Source: Salisaeta longa DSM 21114 (GTDB taxonomy: Bacteria > Bacteroidota > Rhodothermia > Rhodothermales > Salinibacteraceae). From it: a DNA stretch of 64,000 nt. The DNA lies in NCBI RefSeq assembly GCF_000419585.1, contig NZ_ATTH01000001.1, positions 2,316,005 through 2,380,004 of the forward strand, in the 5' to 3' direction. The notes under the pieces are model-generated. The model saw only the letters and a program-made list of their open reading frames with translations. It was not told where the DNA came from and made no database searches. Below are positions 36,136-45,307 of the stretch, in pieces. The number at the start of each line of letters is the position of its first letter. The stretch's first letter is position 1. A program made the translations under genes and the position numbers.

Positions 36136-37169
36136 CCCACGTGCGTCCATTCAAGCGGCACTCCCCGCTCAAGATCCTTCGCGGCCCGTTTGCCCAGGAC
36201 TTCTTCGTAGTAACGTGTATGCAGTCCATGGCCCGGACGAATACTGCGGACATTGTCTTTGGTAAAAGGTTGCCCTGCTTTCACGTCTTGGACTACGAAC
36301 AGCGAACGACGGAACACCCCGCTTTCGGCTTCTTTGCCTCGGGTGCCATACTGCACGGTACCTATTGCTTGCTCTGTTTTGCGGACCGCACGGACCATCT
36401 CTTTGAACTCGCGGGGCTCCAACGAGAACCCGCTATCCGGACCTTCATCGTCTCGCGAAAGGGTGAGGTGCTTCTCGATGATACGTGCGCCCAAGGCCAC
36501 GGCTGCAACCGGGATCTCTGTGCCCAATGTGTGGTCAGACAGGCCCGTGGCGACGTCAAACGTTTCGGACAGGTGCGGAATACGGCGTAGGTGCATGTCT
36601 TCAGGCGAAGCCGGGTACGAACTGGTGCATGCCAGCAGGGCGAGTTCGGTCCCTCCTGCTGTCCGAAAGGCGTGAACGGCCTCGTCAATCTCCGCGAGCG
36701 TGGCCATGCCCGTCGACATGATGAGCGGCTTGCCTGTGGCGGCGATCTTTCGAATCAGTGGAAGATCAACATTTTCAAATGAGCCGAGCTTATAGACTGG
36801 CACCTCCAGTTTCTCCAGAAAGTCTACCGCCGTCGGGTCAAACGGAGTCGAGAAAAAGTCCAGCCCGCAGTCATAGGCTGCCTCTTGAAGATCCGCGTGC
36901 CACTCCCAGGGCGTGTATGCCTCTTCGTACAGATCGTAGAGCGTGCGCCCGTCCCAGATGGTTCCCTCAATCTGAAAGGGCTCCTTATCGCAGTCAATCG
37001 TGATCGTATCGGGCGTGTAGGTCTGGAGTTTAATCGCATCGGCTCCCGCCTCTGCCGCTGCCTGCACGATGTCCACCGCACGGTCGAAGTCGTGATGATG
37101 GTTGGCTGACATCTCGGCGATGATATAGGTTGGCTCTGTAGCGCCTACCTTTTTAGTTCCTATCGTCAT
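36132..37169 (-). CDS. pseI: Pseudaminic acid synthase
   Basis: Condenses 6-deoxy-AltdiNAc with phosphoenolpyruvate to give pseudaminic acid. The 345 residues show the NeuB-family start TYIIAEMSANHHHDFDRAV and KLQTYTPDTITIDCD, plus GTIWDGRTLYDLYEEAYTPW, which I associate with the PseI rather than NeuB or LegI branch. A C-terminal SAF (antifreeze-like) domain covers about 290-345 (RRSLFVVQDVKAGQPFTKDN). The start MTIGTKKVG aligns with PseI; in-frame upstream codons (ATG 37196, TTG 37202) are less likely. Last intact gene of the pse operon. Confidence 0.9.
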   Translation of the reverse strand: MTIGTKKVGATEPTYIIAEMSANHHHDFDRAVDIVQAAAEAGADAIKLQTYTPDTITIDCDKEPFQIEGTIWDGRTLYDLYEEAYTPWEWHADLQEAAYDCGLDFFSTPFDPTAVDFLEKLEVPVYKLGSFENVDLPLIRKIAATGKPLIMSTGMATLAEIDEAVHAFRTAGGTELALLACTSSYPASPEDMHLRRIPHLSETFDVATGLSDHTLGTEIPVAAVALGARIIEKHLTLSRDDEGPDSGFSLEPREFKEMVRAVRKTEQAIGTVQYGTRGKEAESGVFRRSLFVVQDVKAGQPFTKDNVRSIRPGHGLHTRYYEEVLGKRAAKDLERGVPLEWTHVG

Positions 37170-37214
37170 GGATTGTTGATTGGACAGGGGAATCATACGC
37201 AAGTTATATAAAGG

Positions 37215-37895
37215 TTACTCTATTGAACGGACAAGATGAAAGGCCTCAGCGGCATTTACACCAACCGTCCGTCCCCAATGCTGTGCAATTGATCTCAGGG
37301 CCTTCGGGGAGCGGGGATGCGGATAGGGACGGGCCTCGCTTTCGTACGCTTGCATCGAGCGTATTTTAGTCTCCAATGTGTCACTGATATCGACAAACGT
37401 ATTTGGGTGGAACGGCGGATCAAATTTCTGAAAAGCCCACTCGGTTGAGGAGGCAACTTCATACGAGTATACGGTGGCCACCGGGTGATCCGCCATTGGA
37501 CGCGTTGCTGTCAATGTGGCTCGATATACCACATTATGATCAATATTCAGATCTCCACCGTGCTGTGTAAACACAGTTTCAGGCTCGATCTTTGAAATCA
37601 AGTCCTCAATGATTTTAATCACCTCAAGTAGAGGCACGGTATCAAACCGGTTATCCGGCAGATCATACGTGAAGATATCCTTTGCGCCAAGCATCTCAGC
37701 AACCGTTCGGCTCGTGGCCTGCAAAGCCTTCAACTGCTCTTTTTCGGCGTCGTCTCGGCTATCATGCCGGGAGGTAATGCCTTCCCCCAAAATTGCGATA
37801 TATACGTCTTTTCCCTCTGCAGCTCGGCGCGCAATGGTTCCTCCACATCCGAGTACTTCATCATCCGGGTGTGCAGCAATTACTAATGTAGCCAT
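37215..37895 (-). CDS. PIG-L (LmbE-like) family deacetylase
   Basis: Zinc-dependent N-deacetylase of 226 residues. The metal motif AAHPDDEVLGCGGTIARRA is at residues 7-25 and the second metal/catalytic region is TQHGGDLNIDHNVVYRAT near 115-132. Family members remove acetyl groups from amino sugars. Its place in the pse operon, between pseI and a formyltransferase, suggests it deacetylates a pseudaminic acid intermediate or product so that another acyl group can be attached. That role is inference. Confidence 0.85.
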   Translation of the reverse strand: MATLVIAAHPDDEVLGCGGTIARRAAEGKDVYIAILGEGITSRHDSRDDAEKEQLKALQATSRTVAEMLGAKDIFTYDLPDNRFDTVPLLEVIKIIEDLISKIEPETVFTQHGGDLNIDHNVVYRATLTATRPMADHPVATVYSYEVASSTEWAFQKFDPPFHPNTFVDISDTLETKIRSMQAYESEARPYPHPRSPKALRSIAQHWGRTVGVNAAEAFHLVRSIE

Positions 37896-37914
37896 ACATC
37901 TACTTGCTTGCTAT

Positions 37915-38610
37915 TTATTGATCCGTGGGTAAAATAGTCACTGTAGCTTCAATGCGCCTATCGTATCGAGATGCTCGCCTAAACTCGAACCTGAATCCAC
38001 CTTCTTCAATGAAGGCAGGAGGATATCCTTCCGCATCCAACATCCGAATGAAATCAAAAAGTGCCTCCAGTGACTTCACTTCACTGATTTCGCTCTGCTC
38101 AGGTCGGCGTCTTTGAAAAACGACCGGATCCCCTTTCTGCGGATCGGGCTCTATCTCTTTTTCGATGATCGTTTGAATCATCGACGCTGAGAGCTTACTT
38201 GAGCGTATGAACACTTCTTCCGCTGTACTTCCTTCGAGCGAAAGATCTCGCTTGAGGTAAACGGGACCAGCATCAAGTTTAGGGACCATGCGCAGGGCAG
38301 TCAGCTTTGTTTCTCGGTGCCCACGGACAATCAAGTTCTGTAGGGGACTTCCGCCCCGTCCATATGGAACGTCCGTCATATGAAAGCACACGCACTCATA
38401 GGTATTCACAATCTCTTCAGGGACGATGTGTGACCAGTGTAAAAAGAAGATGTATCGAGGATTTACCTGTGATACCCATTTTAGCGTTAGATCGTCCGAT
38501 GAATCAATGAATATCCAATGGCCAGGGAAATTGGAGATTTGACTTTCAAATACTTGGCGGTTCCATGGATTTGATCCTGCAACTGCATATACGGTTTTAC
38601 TGCTACTCAT
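37915..38610 (-). CDS. Formyltransferase-fold protein of nonulosonic acid loci
   Basis: A 231-residue protein with the formyltransferase core: FHMTDVPYGRGGSPLQNLIVRG near 75-96 and the catalytic-Asp loop VPKLDAGPVYLKRDL near 109-123. Compared with methionyl-tRNA formyltransferase (NxH), the Asn is replaced by Cys (VCFH), while His and Asp are kept; I recall FHMTDxPxGRGGSPLQNLI as a stable feature of homologues in Pse/Leg loci. It probably transfers formyl from N10-formyl-tetrahydrofolate to an amino sugar, giving an N-formyl derivative. Lies 19 bp upstream of the PIG-L gene. Confidence 0.75.
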   Translation of the reverse strand: MSSSKTVYAVAGSNPWNRQVFESQISNFPGHWIFIDSSDDLTLKWVSQVNPRYIFFLHWSHIVPEEIVNTYECVCFHMTDVPYGRGGSPLQNLIVRGHRETKLTALRMVPKLDAGPVYLKRDLSLEGSTAEEVFIRSSKLSASMIQTIIEKEIEPDPQKGDPVVFQRRRPEQSEISEVKSLEALFDFIRMLDAEGYPPAFIEEGGFRFEFRRASRYDRRIEATVTILPTDQ

Positions 38611-38623
38611 TGCTCTTTTTATA

Positions 38624-40222
38624 TTAGTCAGATGATGAAGCTATATAGCAATACGATTCTTGGCCTTTCATAGAACTCTTCCCATGATAAGCATATCCAG
38701 CTTTTTCGAAGGCTCGACAGGAAGCGATGTTATCGATTTTTATATATGCATGAACTTGATTTAAGTCAGATAAGTCTAAAAACTTGCCTGTGCCTTCCTT
38801 AATTATTTTGGTACCGAATCCTTTGCCATGCTGGTCAGGATCGACGTGAACATCTACAACTGACCTCTCATCCTCAACGTCAAACCGGATCTGCCCGACC
38901 GGGTCGCCTCCAAACTCTGCAATATAGATCGTGCAGTCGTCGCTCGCTCGTTTTCGCCGAAACCACTCCTTGTGATCTTCCCAAGGGATCTCCCCCGTGT
39001 TATAGGACTGCCTGCGCACCTCAGGGTCGTTCGCCCACTCCCAGAGCCGCCTGCAGTCTGAATCCTCAACAGGACGTAGAGTGAGGGCTGCACTCTCGCC
39101 TTGAGCAAACCCATCGGCTTCTTGGTCATCCGGTCTTCTCATACTGGTCTCTATGCCGCTCGGCGCATTGCCATGATCGGTATGATGGGCTGCTCGTATG
39201 GTATCGATCACACGTTGAACGCCCTTGCCATCCACTAGATACTGCGCGGACTGAGCCATCTGGAGTCGTTTATTATCATTGAGGAGAAGGGCGTGAAACG
39301 CCGCTTCCAAGTCATGGGGGGTTACCTCGGCGTGCCACCCCAGGTTCACGGAGGCGCCTGCTTCATCAAGCCCTTCGGCAATGCCGCGCTGGTTCTCGGC
39401 CAGGATGACAATGACGCTCGGAAGGCCCATAAATGCCAGTTCCCAACACGTGCTTCCACCAGCCGACACAGCCATGTCGTGTTGTGCCATCAATGCGGCC
39501 ATGTTGCTCACGTCCTCCCGGAGTGTCATCGGCTGATCGGCATGAGCAATCGCTCTGGCGATGGCGTCCCGGTGAGGGTTGCTCCCTCCAACAACAACGG
39601 TCACCTCCAGTGGAACCGAATGTTCAATCGCATCCAATGCCCGGATAACGTCCGTGGTCACGTTGTCGGGGTCTCCGCCGCCCAAGGTTACCAGAATACG
39701 CCGGGGCGGCAGGGTTGGCTCACGGTGCGTGCCGCGCCAGGGCCAAAACTCTTTCCGCAGAAGTGCAAATTGGGGACCCAGAAGCAATGTGGTATGATCT
39801 GCACGATCTGCGTATAGCGAGGCGTCCGCGTCAATATTTTGGTTCAAAACCAGGTCGGCGGCATAATGAGACGCGTGTCCGTAGTCGTCCAATGCAAGAA
39901 CACGGAATCCTTGGTCTCGAATCTCTGCTTGGTAATCGCCATCAAAGTGATATCCATCGATGACGACCCAGGAGGCATTCGCTTCCCTTGCTAGGCGTGC
40001 CGTGTGTTCTGCATCGCGTAGGCTGCCCGGAGGCACAGCACAGGACGTCCCCTGAATCCCCTCTGCTTGAAGGCGCTTCTGAAGGGCAGGCGTCACATTT
40101 CCACAGAAGGCAACCTGTCCGCCCTGTGCCATCCATTCCTGGGCCAGCGCCAGGCACCGCATCACATGGCCGGTTCCCATCTCCGGGGAGGCGTCGGCGC
40201 GAATGAGAAGGGGATCTAACAT
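38624..40222 (-). CDS. PseG-PseH fusion: UDP-sugar hydrolase plus N-acetyltransferase
   Basis: A 532-residue fusion of two steps. Residues 1 to about 345 match PseG, which removes UDP from UDP-2,4-diacetamido-2,4,6-trideoxy-altropyranose: RADASPEMGTGHVMRCLALA at 8-27 (catalytic His about 19), ILVTLGGGDPDNVT near 177, and MAVSAGGSTCWELAFMGLP near 250. A linker follows. Residues about 377-528 form a GNAT domain like PseH, the 4-N-acetyltransferase: VDVHVDPDQHGKGFGTKII and SCRAFEKAGYAYHG. In many genomes these are separate genes. Overlaps the spsF-type gene by 7 bp. Confidence 0.9.
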   Translation of the reverse strand: MLDPLLIRADASPEMGTGHVMRCLALAQEWMAQGGQVAFCGNVTPALQKRLQAEGIQGTSCAVPPGSLRDAEHTARLAREANASWVVIDGYHFDGDYQAEIRDQGFRVLALDDYGHASHYAADLVLNQNIDADASLYADRADHTTLLLGPQFALLRKEFWPWRGTHREPTLPPRRILVTLGGGDPDNVTTDVIRALDAIEHSVPLEVTVVVGGSNPHRDAIARAIAHADQPMTLREDVSNMAALMAQHDMAVSAGGSTCWELAFMGLPSVIVILAENQRGIAEGLDEAGASVNLGWHAEVTPHDLEAAFHALLLNDNKRLQMAQSAQYLVDGKGVQRVIDTIRAAHHTDHGNAPSGIETSMRRPDDQEADGFAQGESAALTLRPVEDSDCRRLWEWANDPEVRRQSYNTGEIPWEDHKEWFRRKRASDDCTIYIAEFGGDPVGQIRFDVEDERSVVDVHVDPDQHGKGFGTKIIKEGTGKFLDLSDLNQVHAYIKIDNIASCRAFEKAGYAYHGKSSMKGQESYCYIASSSD

Positions 40223-40941
40223 GACTTCTGCTCCACATGTTGGTTGATTGAAGCGAGTCCGTCGTGCGTCTCAACAAGCCGGACAACGTCTTCGTAGGAG
40301 GCTGTTTCTGTTTTGGCCCCAAGCATTTCGTATATGCGACGAACCAGTATCAAATCCTCTTCTTCGTCCACCGTCCACCTCAGCCCCGCTCGATTATTGT
40401 TCGCCGTAACCGAGCACAATGCAAAATCCTCCGAATGCTTCCGAATGTATCGGGTTACATGTTCGCGATCTGCGGGATCGGATGCCATCGAATGCACGCG
40501 GCGTAGCGCGCTACAGGAGATCACCTCGGTATCGAGACCACGCGGGTACGTTCGCTCGATGGTATTCGCTGCGTAGTCGCAAGAGGTTTCTACAAACGTC
40601 TGAATTACATTTTCGGACACATCAGGCATCAACAGGGGGCAATCCGATGTAATTCGGACAACCGCATCGGCATCATATGCCTCTGCGGCATCCACATACC
40701 TTTCGAGCACGTCGGACTCTGAACCCCGAATAAAGGGGATTTGTTGGCTTTCGAGATGCTCAATGAGTGGTTTTTCCTTGTCGAGGACGGACGTTGCAAC
40801 AACCACTTGATCAACACTGGAGATGCGGCGGGCACGTCGTACAACCCAATCAATCATCGGGCGCCCTGCGATGTCACGCAGCACCTTTCCTGGAAGCCGC
40901 GTCGACCCCATGCGCGCCTGTATGACAGCAACGATGTTCAT
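40216..40941 (-). CDS. SpsF-type cytidylyltransferase, likely PseF function
   Basis: Nucleotidyltransferase of 241 residues: NIVAVIQARMGSTRLPGKVL at the N terminus is the SpsF signature, followed by VVVATS and VVRITSDCPLLMPDV. In Bacillus sps operons and many pse operons this protein sits at the place of the CMP-pseudaminate synthetase. Here it is the only intact cytidylyltransferase of the operon, since the NeuA/PseF-type gene at the operon end is reduced to a fragment. The start at 40941 was chosen because the IVAVIQARMGS strand normally begins at residue 2 or 3. Confidence 0.8.
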   Translation of the reverse strand: MNIVAVIQARMGSTRLPGKVLRDIAGRPMIDWVVRRARRISSVDQVVVATSVLDKEKPLIEHLESQQIPFIRGSESDVLERYVDAAEAYDADAVVRITSDCPLLMPDVSENVIQTFVETSCDYAANTIERTYPRGLDTEVISCSALRRVHSMASDPADREHVTRYIRKHSEDFALCSVTANNNRAGLRWTVDEEEDLILVRRIYEMLGAKTETASYEDVVRLVETHDGLASINQHVEQKSC

Positions 40942-40967
40942 GTCGGTCTCCATATCGGCCTCAGCCA

Positions 40968-42179
40968 TCAAGCACGGTAAGCGGCCATGACTTTTTCAAC
41001 GGCATTGACGGTATCACGAACATCTCCGTCTGTCATCCGCGGAAACACCGGCAGCGTCAAGATCCGCTCGTATGCCGCCTCCGCATTGGGGCACAGTCCT
41101 TCCTTCGTGTCAAACCGCTTGCGGTAGAACGGATGATAGTGGACGGGAATGTAGTGGACGTTGACGCCAATTCCTTCCGCACGGAGGGCATCAAACACCG
41201 TGGAGCGATCGACAGACAGGGCATCCAGATTGAGTTGAACGACGTACAGATGATATGCACACGTGGCATCCTCGCGCATGTGGAGGGGCTGAATGCCATC
41301 GAGTGATGCAAACGCCTCGTCGTACTGCGCAGCAATCGCCTGGCGCCGCTCCGTCCACTCTGGCACCTTTGCAAGTTGCGAACGGCCCAGCGCACACTGG
41401 AAGTCCGTCAGGCGGTAGTTGTAGCCCAGATCGGGCATTTCATAGAACCACGACCCTTGCTCTGACCGCTCGTGGTGGGTGGTGGTGATGCCGTGATTCC
41501 GAAACTCACGCATCCGCCGGGCAGCCTCGGCATCGTCCGTGGTAATCATGCCGCCTTCCCCCGTCGTCATATTCTTGACCGGATGGAAGCTGAATGTGTT
41601 AAAGTCGGCGAGAGCCCCCACCGGACGTCCATTGAACTCGGCTCCAATGGCATGGCACGCATCGTCGTGCAGAACCAGGTCGTGCGCGTCCGCCAACTGG
41701 CGCAGCTCGTCGTAGCGACACGGCTGACCGGCGTAATCCACGCCCACGATGATTTTGGTCCGCTCCGTAATCTTCTTCGCCACATCCTCTGGATCAATCA
41801 GCAGCGTGTCGGGCCGAACATCCGCAAACACCGGCGTTCCGCCCTGAAAGACCACGCTGTTGGCGGTGGCCGCGAACGTGAGCGTCGGCACAATCACCTC
41901 ATCGCCCGGCCCAACCCCCACGGCGTGCATCGCAGCATGCAGAGCGGCTGTGCCATTCGAGACTGCAACCGCCTCCTCCGCACCGACAAACGCGGCGAAG
42001 TCTTTTTCAAAGGCATCCACCATTGGGCCGGTGGTCAGCCAGTCGGACCGAAGGACATCTGCAACGGCGTTAATGTCGTCCTCGCGGATCGTTTGTCCCC
42101 CGTAGGGAAGCAAATCGTTCCGAACGGGAGGGCCGCCCTCCACTGCGAGTTGCGTTTCTGCCTGGGTCGATATACTCAT
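40968..42179 (-). CDS. pseC: UDP-4-amino-4,6-dideoxy-N-acetyl-beta-L-altrosamine transaminase
   Basis: PLP-dependent aminotransferase of the DegT/DnrJ/EryC1 family, 403 residues, catalysing the second step of pseudaminate synthesis. The PLP lysine is K202 in FNTFSFHPVKNMTTGEGG. SNGTAALHAAMHAVGVGPGD (74-93) and VDYAGQPCRYDEL near 148 fit PseC specifically. It follows pseB by 32 bp and precedes the spsF-type gene by 26 bp. Confidence 0.92.
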   Translation of the reverse strand: MSISTQAETQLAVEGGPPVRNDLLPYGGQTIREDDINAVADVLRSDWLTTGPMVDAFEKDFAAFVGAEEAVAVSNGTAALHAAMHAVGVGPGDEVIVPTLTFAATANSVVFQGGTPVFADVRPDTLLIDPEDVAKKITERTKIIVGVDYAGQPCRYDELRQLADAHDLVLHDDACHAIGAEFNGRPVGALADFNTFSFHPVKNMTTGEGGMITTDDAEAARRMREFRNHGITTTHHERSEQGSWFYEMPDLGYNYRLTDFQCALGRSQLAKVPEWTERRQAIAAQYDEAFASLDGIQPLHMREDATCAYHLYVVQLNLDALSVDRSTVFDALRAEGIGVNVHYIPVHYHPFYRKRFDTKEGLCPNAEAAYERILTLPVFPRMTDGDVRDTVNAVEKVMAAYRA

Positions 42180-42211
42180 TTGAGCGTATTGTCTTGGTGC
42201 GCGGGCGTCGG

Positions 42212-43240
42212 CTATTCGGAGGTCCCGTTCGTTGTGGCGTAATCGGCTTCATCCAGCCCGATCATGGCACGAAGCTCCTCTGCGGTTAACCAGCGATCGT
42301 TGTTGTCGCTGCTGTATATGAACTGATCCTCGCACCAGATCCCTCCGTTGCGCTCCTGATAGCCGTCTGTATCCCAGCGGTGAAAGGTCGGCAGGATCGT
42401 AAAGTAGTCATCAAACTCCAGCGTGTGACGCGAGACGTTGCGGGGCACCATGACCTCGTGGAGTTTCTCCCCAGGACGAATGCCAACGACTTCTTGCTTG
42501 CACTCAGGGGCAATCGCGCGGCCAAGATCCGTCACCTTCATGCTGGGAATCTTCGGAACAAATACTTCTCCTCCCTCCATACGCTCCAGGTTATCCAGCA
42601 CAAAGTCAACCGCCTGCTCCAACGTAATCCAGAACCGCGTCATGCGGGGATCTGTGATCGGGAGCGTGCCGGTTTTTCGCTTCTCCAAGAAGAATGGGAT
42701 GACGCTCCCCCGGCTTCCAGCGACGTTGCCGTAGCGCACAACACTAAACCGCGTTCCGTCCTGGCCGGAATAGTTGTTTCCGGCAACGAAGAGCTTATCC
42801 GAACATAGTTTTGTTGCGCCGTACAGGTTGACTGGATTTGCGCCTTTGTCCGTGCTGAGGGCAACGACGCGATCCACCCCACAGTCAATCGCCGCATCGA
42901 TGACATTCGCACCTCCCATCACGTTGGTTTTAATCGGCTCGATGGGATTGTACTCGGCGGCCGGCACACGCTTCAGTGCCGCAGCATGGACCACGATGTC
43001 CACCCCACGAAACGCACGGTACAGCCGGTCTTTATCGCGCACATCGCCGATAAAATACCGGAGGCACTCGTGCTCCCGAGGCGAGAAGCGCTGCTTCATT
43101 TTGGCCTGCTTCAGTTCATCGCGGCTCAAAATGATCAACCGTTCCGGATCATATCGGTCCAAGACCATGTCCGTGAATTTTTTCCCGAACGATCCGGTGC
43201 CGCCCGTGATGAGAATATGTTTGCCGTTTAAATCGGTCAT
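42212..43240 (-). CDS. pseB: UDP-N-acetylglucosamine 4,6-dehydratase (inverting)
   Basis: First enzyme of pseudaminic acid synthesis: UDP-GlcNAc to UDP-2-acetamido-2,6-dideoxy-arabino-hexos-4-ulose. The 342 residues begin MTDLNGKHILITGGTGSFGK with the NAD(P)-binding Rossmann loop; the catalytic set T130-D131-K132 (ALSTDKGANP) and Y140-x3-K144 (LYGATK) is intact. RDELKQAKMKQRF and WITLEQAVDFVL are also typical. A longer start at 43282 is in frame but adds residues absent from the family. First gene of the operon; the ABC transporter gene ends 142 bp upstream of it. Confidence 0.93.
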   Translation of the reverse strand: MTDLNGKHILITGGTGSFGKKFTDMVLDRYDPERLIILSRDELKQAKMKQRFSPREHECLRYFIGDVRDKDRLYRAFRGVDIVVHAAALKRVPAAEYNPIEPIKTNVMGGANVIDAAIDCGVDRVVALSTDKGANPVNLYGATKLCSDKLFVAGNNYSGQDGTRFSVVRYGNVAGSRGSVIPFFLEKRKTGTLPITDPRMTRFWITLEQAVDFVLDNLERMEGGEVFVPKIPSMKVTDLGRAIAPECKQEVVGIRPGEKLHEVMVPRNVSRHTLEFDDYFTILPTFHRWDTDGYQERNGGIWCEDQFIYSSDNNDRWLTAEELRAMIGLDEADYATTNGTSE

Positions 43241-43382
43241 TCGTTGCGTGGTGTCAGTTGAGATGAATCGGTTGTTCGTCAAGCAATGATCGCGGTGTCG
43301 CTTCGGCCTCTACTTTTTAATGATGGACGCCCTCGGCACATCACATACTTCCATAGGTACCCCCCCTTCACACCTACACCCG

Positions 43383-45185
43383 TCAGAGACTTTGCATCTC
43401 CACCATCTCCCGAAAGCGCGACCCCTCATGCAACCGCAGGGCTTCGTAGGGGCCTTCCTCCACAATGCGCCCGTCGTCCAGCACGTACACGTGATCCACG
43501 TTTTTGATGGTGGAGAGCCGGTGCGCAATGATCACCACGGTCATCTCGCCTTTGAGCGCATCAATGCTTTGCTGAATGTAGCGCTCCGATTCGGTATCCA
43601 GCGCGCTGGTGGCCTCGTCCAGAATGAGCAGGTTCGGCTGCTTGAACAGCTCCCGCGCAATAAACAACCGCTGGCGCTGGCCGCCGGAGAGGCGCACGCC
43701 CCGGTCGCCCACCACCGTCTGGTACCCCTGCGGCAGGGCGCGGATGAAGTGATCCGCATGCGCCCGGCGCGCCGCATCGCGCACCCGCTCGTCGAGCGCC
43801 GCGTCTTGCGTCATATCGCCGGCCCATAGGCTAATATTATGCGCAATCGTGTCGTCAAATACAACCGTCTCCTGCGAGACGTAGCCAATCTGCGCGCGCC
43901 ACGAGGCCAAGTCGATGGTCTCGGCCGGTACGCCGTCAATGCGCACGGTGCCTTGCTGCGGCTTGAGCAGGTACGTAAAGAGGTCAACGAGCGTCGACTT
44001 CCCCGCGCCCGACTCGCCCACAAAGGCGACCGTGGTATTCGCCGGAATCGTTATGTTGATGTCTCTGAGCACCGGCCCCTCGCTGGGGTCGTACGCAAAC
44101 GATACATCCTCGCATGTGAGAGCGGTTTCCAGCGTGCCAATGGTCTGCCCGCCCTGCCGCTCCTGATGCCTGGTCACCTCGGCAAACTCCTCGTCGACCA
44201 TCTCCACCGCCCCAATGCGGTCCATCATCATTTGAAAGCCCGACTGCATCGAGATGAGCGCCTGCATGCCCCGGTGGAAGAGCAATAGAGCAACGAAGAT
44301 GGGGGCGACCGGCGCTTCAAATACCGTGACCTGGATGGCGATGAGGCTCACGATCAGGAGCACGGAAAACGGCTCCTTCAGCGCAGCCGTGAAAGCGCCT
44401 GCCACACGCTGCCGGAAGATGTAGTGCGTGAGCCGTTGGATGCTTTCCATCACGCCGGTGCGCAGGTGCGCCCCCTGGTTGGTGGAGGCAATGTACTTAA
44501 ACGACTGCAGGCCCTGCACCAGCAGCTTGTTGAGCTGGCTCATCTCCTGCGAGCGCTTGCGCGACAGGGTGCGCACGTACACGTTCAGCCGGCGAAAGAG
44601 CGCAAACAGCACCGCGCCCACGCCGATCGCCATCAGCGAGAAGCGCCACGTGATGGCAAACGCAAAGGCAAAATAACTGATCGTTGTAATAATTTGTGTG
44701 AGGAACCCCGCAAAGCTGCCAAACGATGCAAAAAACTGGTTGATCTGACCATTGATGACGTTGATGAAGTGACCGGTATTGTGCTGGATGTAGTACCGGT
44801 AGTCCATCTGCTGGTAGGCATCGAAGAGGCGGCGCTTGAGCTCTCGCAACAGGCGGGACTGGAGGTAGCCCTGGTAGCCGCCGTTGGCAAACTGCAGGAG
44901 GCCCTTGCCCACGAAGACGACCGCGATGAATCCGAGGATGCCGATCATGGAGTCGGCGATGCCCATCCACTGGAGGAGGGTTTGCAGCCACCGCTCGGCC
45001 GTACTCATGTCGGCCGGCGCACTGCTGGTGGCCTGCGAGGCCTGCAAGAGGGGCAGCAGCAGCGTAATGCCGAAGCCCTGCGCGAGGGCCGTGGTGATCG
45101 TGAGGGCGAAGACGAGATACATCCGCCGTCCGATATACCGCCGGTAGATGCGCAGGTACCGGGCGATGTCGCGAAGCGTCTCCAT
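43383..45185 (-). CDS. ABC transporter, fused permease and ATPase, flippase-like
   Basis: Exporter-type ABC half-transporter of 600 residues, related to MsbA and PglK flippases. About six membrane helices occupy residues 20-330. The nucleotide-binding domain has Walker A GESGAGKST (390-398), signature LSGGQRQR (499-506), Walker B LLILDEATSALD (519-530) and H-loop His about 555. It probably flips a lipid-linked glycan of this locus across the inner membrane; no Wzx-type flippase is seen in the window. The start METLRDIARYLR at 45185 was preferred to the long upstream frame that runs through repeat R4. Confidence 0.85.
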   Translation of the reverse strand: METLRDIARYLRIYRRYIGRRMYLVFALTITTALAQGFGITLLLPLLQASQATSSAPADMSTAERWLQTLLQWMGIADSMIGILGFIAVVFVGKGLLQFANGGYQGYLQSRLLRELKRRLFDAYQQMDYRYYIQHNTGHFINVINGQINQFFASFGSFAGFLTQIITTISYFAFAFAITWRFSLMAIGVGAVLFALFRRLNVYVRTLSRKRSQEMSQLNKLLVQGLQSFKYIASTNQGAHLRTGVMESIQRLTHYIFRQRVAGAFTAALKEPFSVLLIVSLIAIQVTVFEAPVAPIFVALLLFHRGMQALISMQSGFQMMMDRIGAVEMVDEEFAEVTRHQERQGGQTIGTLETALTCEDVSFAYDPSEGPVLRDINITIPANTTVAFVGESGAGKSTLVDLFTYLLKPQQGTVRIDGVPAETIDLASWRAQIGYVSQETVVFDDTIAHNISLWAGDMTQDAALDERVRDAARRAHADHFIRALPQGYQTVVGDRGVRLSGGQRQRLFIARELFKQPNLLILDEATSALDTESERYIQQSIDALKGEMTVVIIAHRLSTIKNVDHVYVLDDGRIVEEGPYEALRLHEGSRFREMVEMQSL

Positions 45186-45307
45186 GCCGTAGAGGTGCGT
45201 GTGTGTAGTGTGCGGTGTTGTAGCGGGCAAGCGCCGTGCCGGGTTCCCCAACGCGCCGCGGCCGATGGGCTTTTCGTGTGTGCCCGGGCGAGTGGCGGTC
45301 GGCCGGG

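Noticed and set aside
37215-37895. PIG-L gene as a bacillithiol or mycothiol deacetylase
   Set aside because: Its position inside the pse operon and the lack of any bacillithiol gene nearby make a nonulosonic acid role more likely, though the fold alone cannot exclude it.
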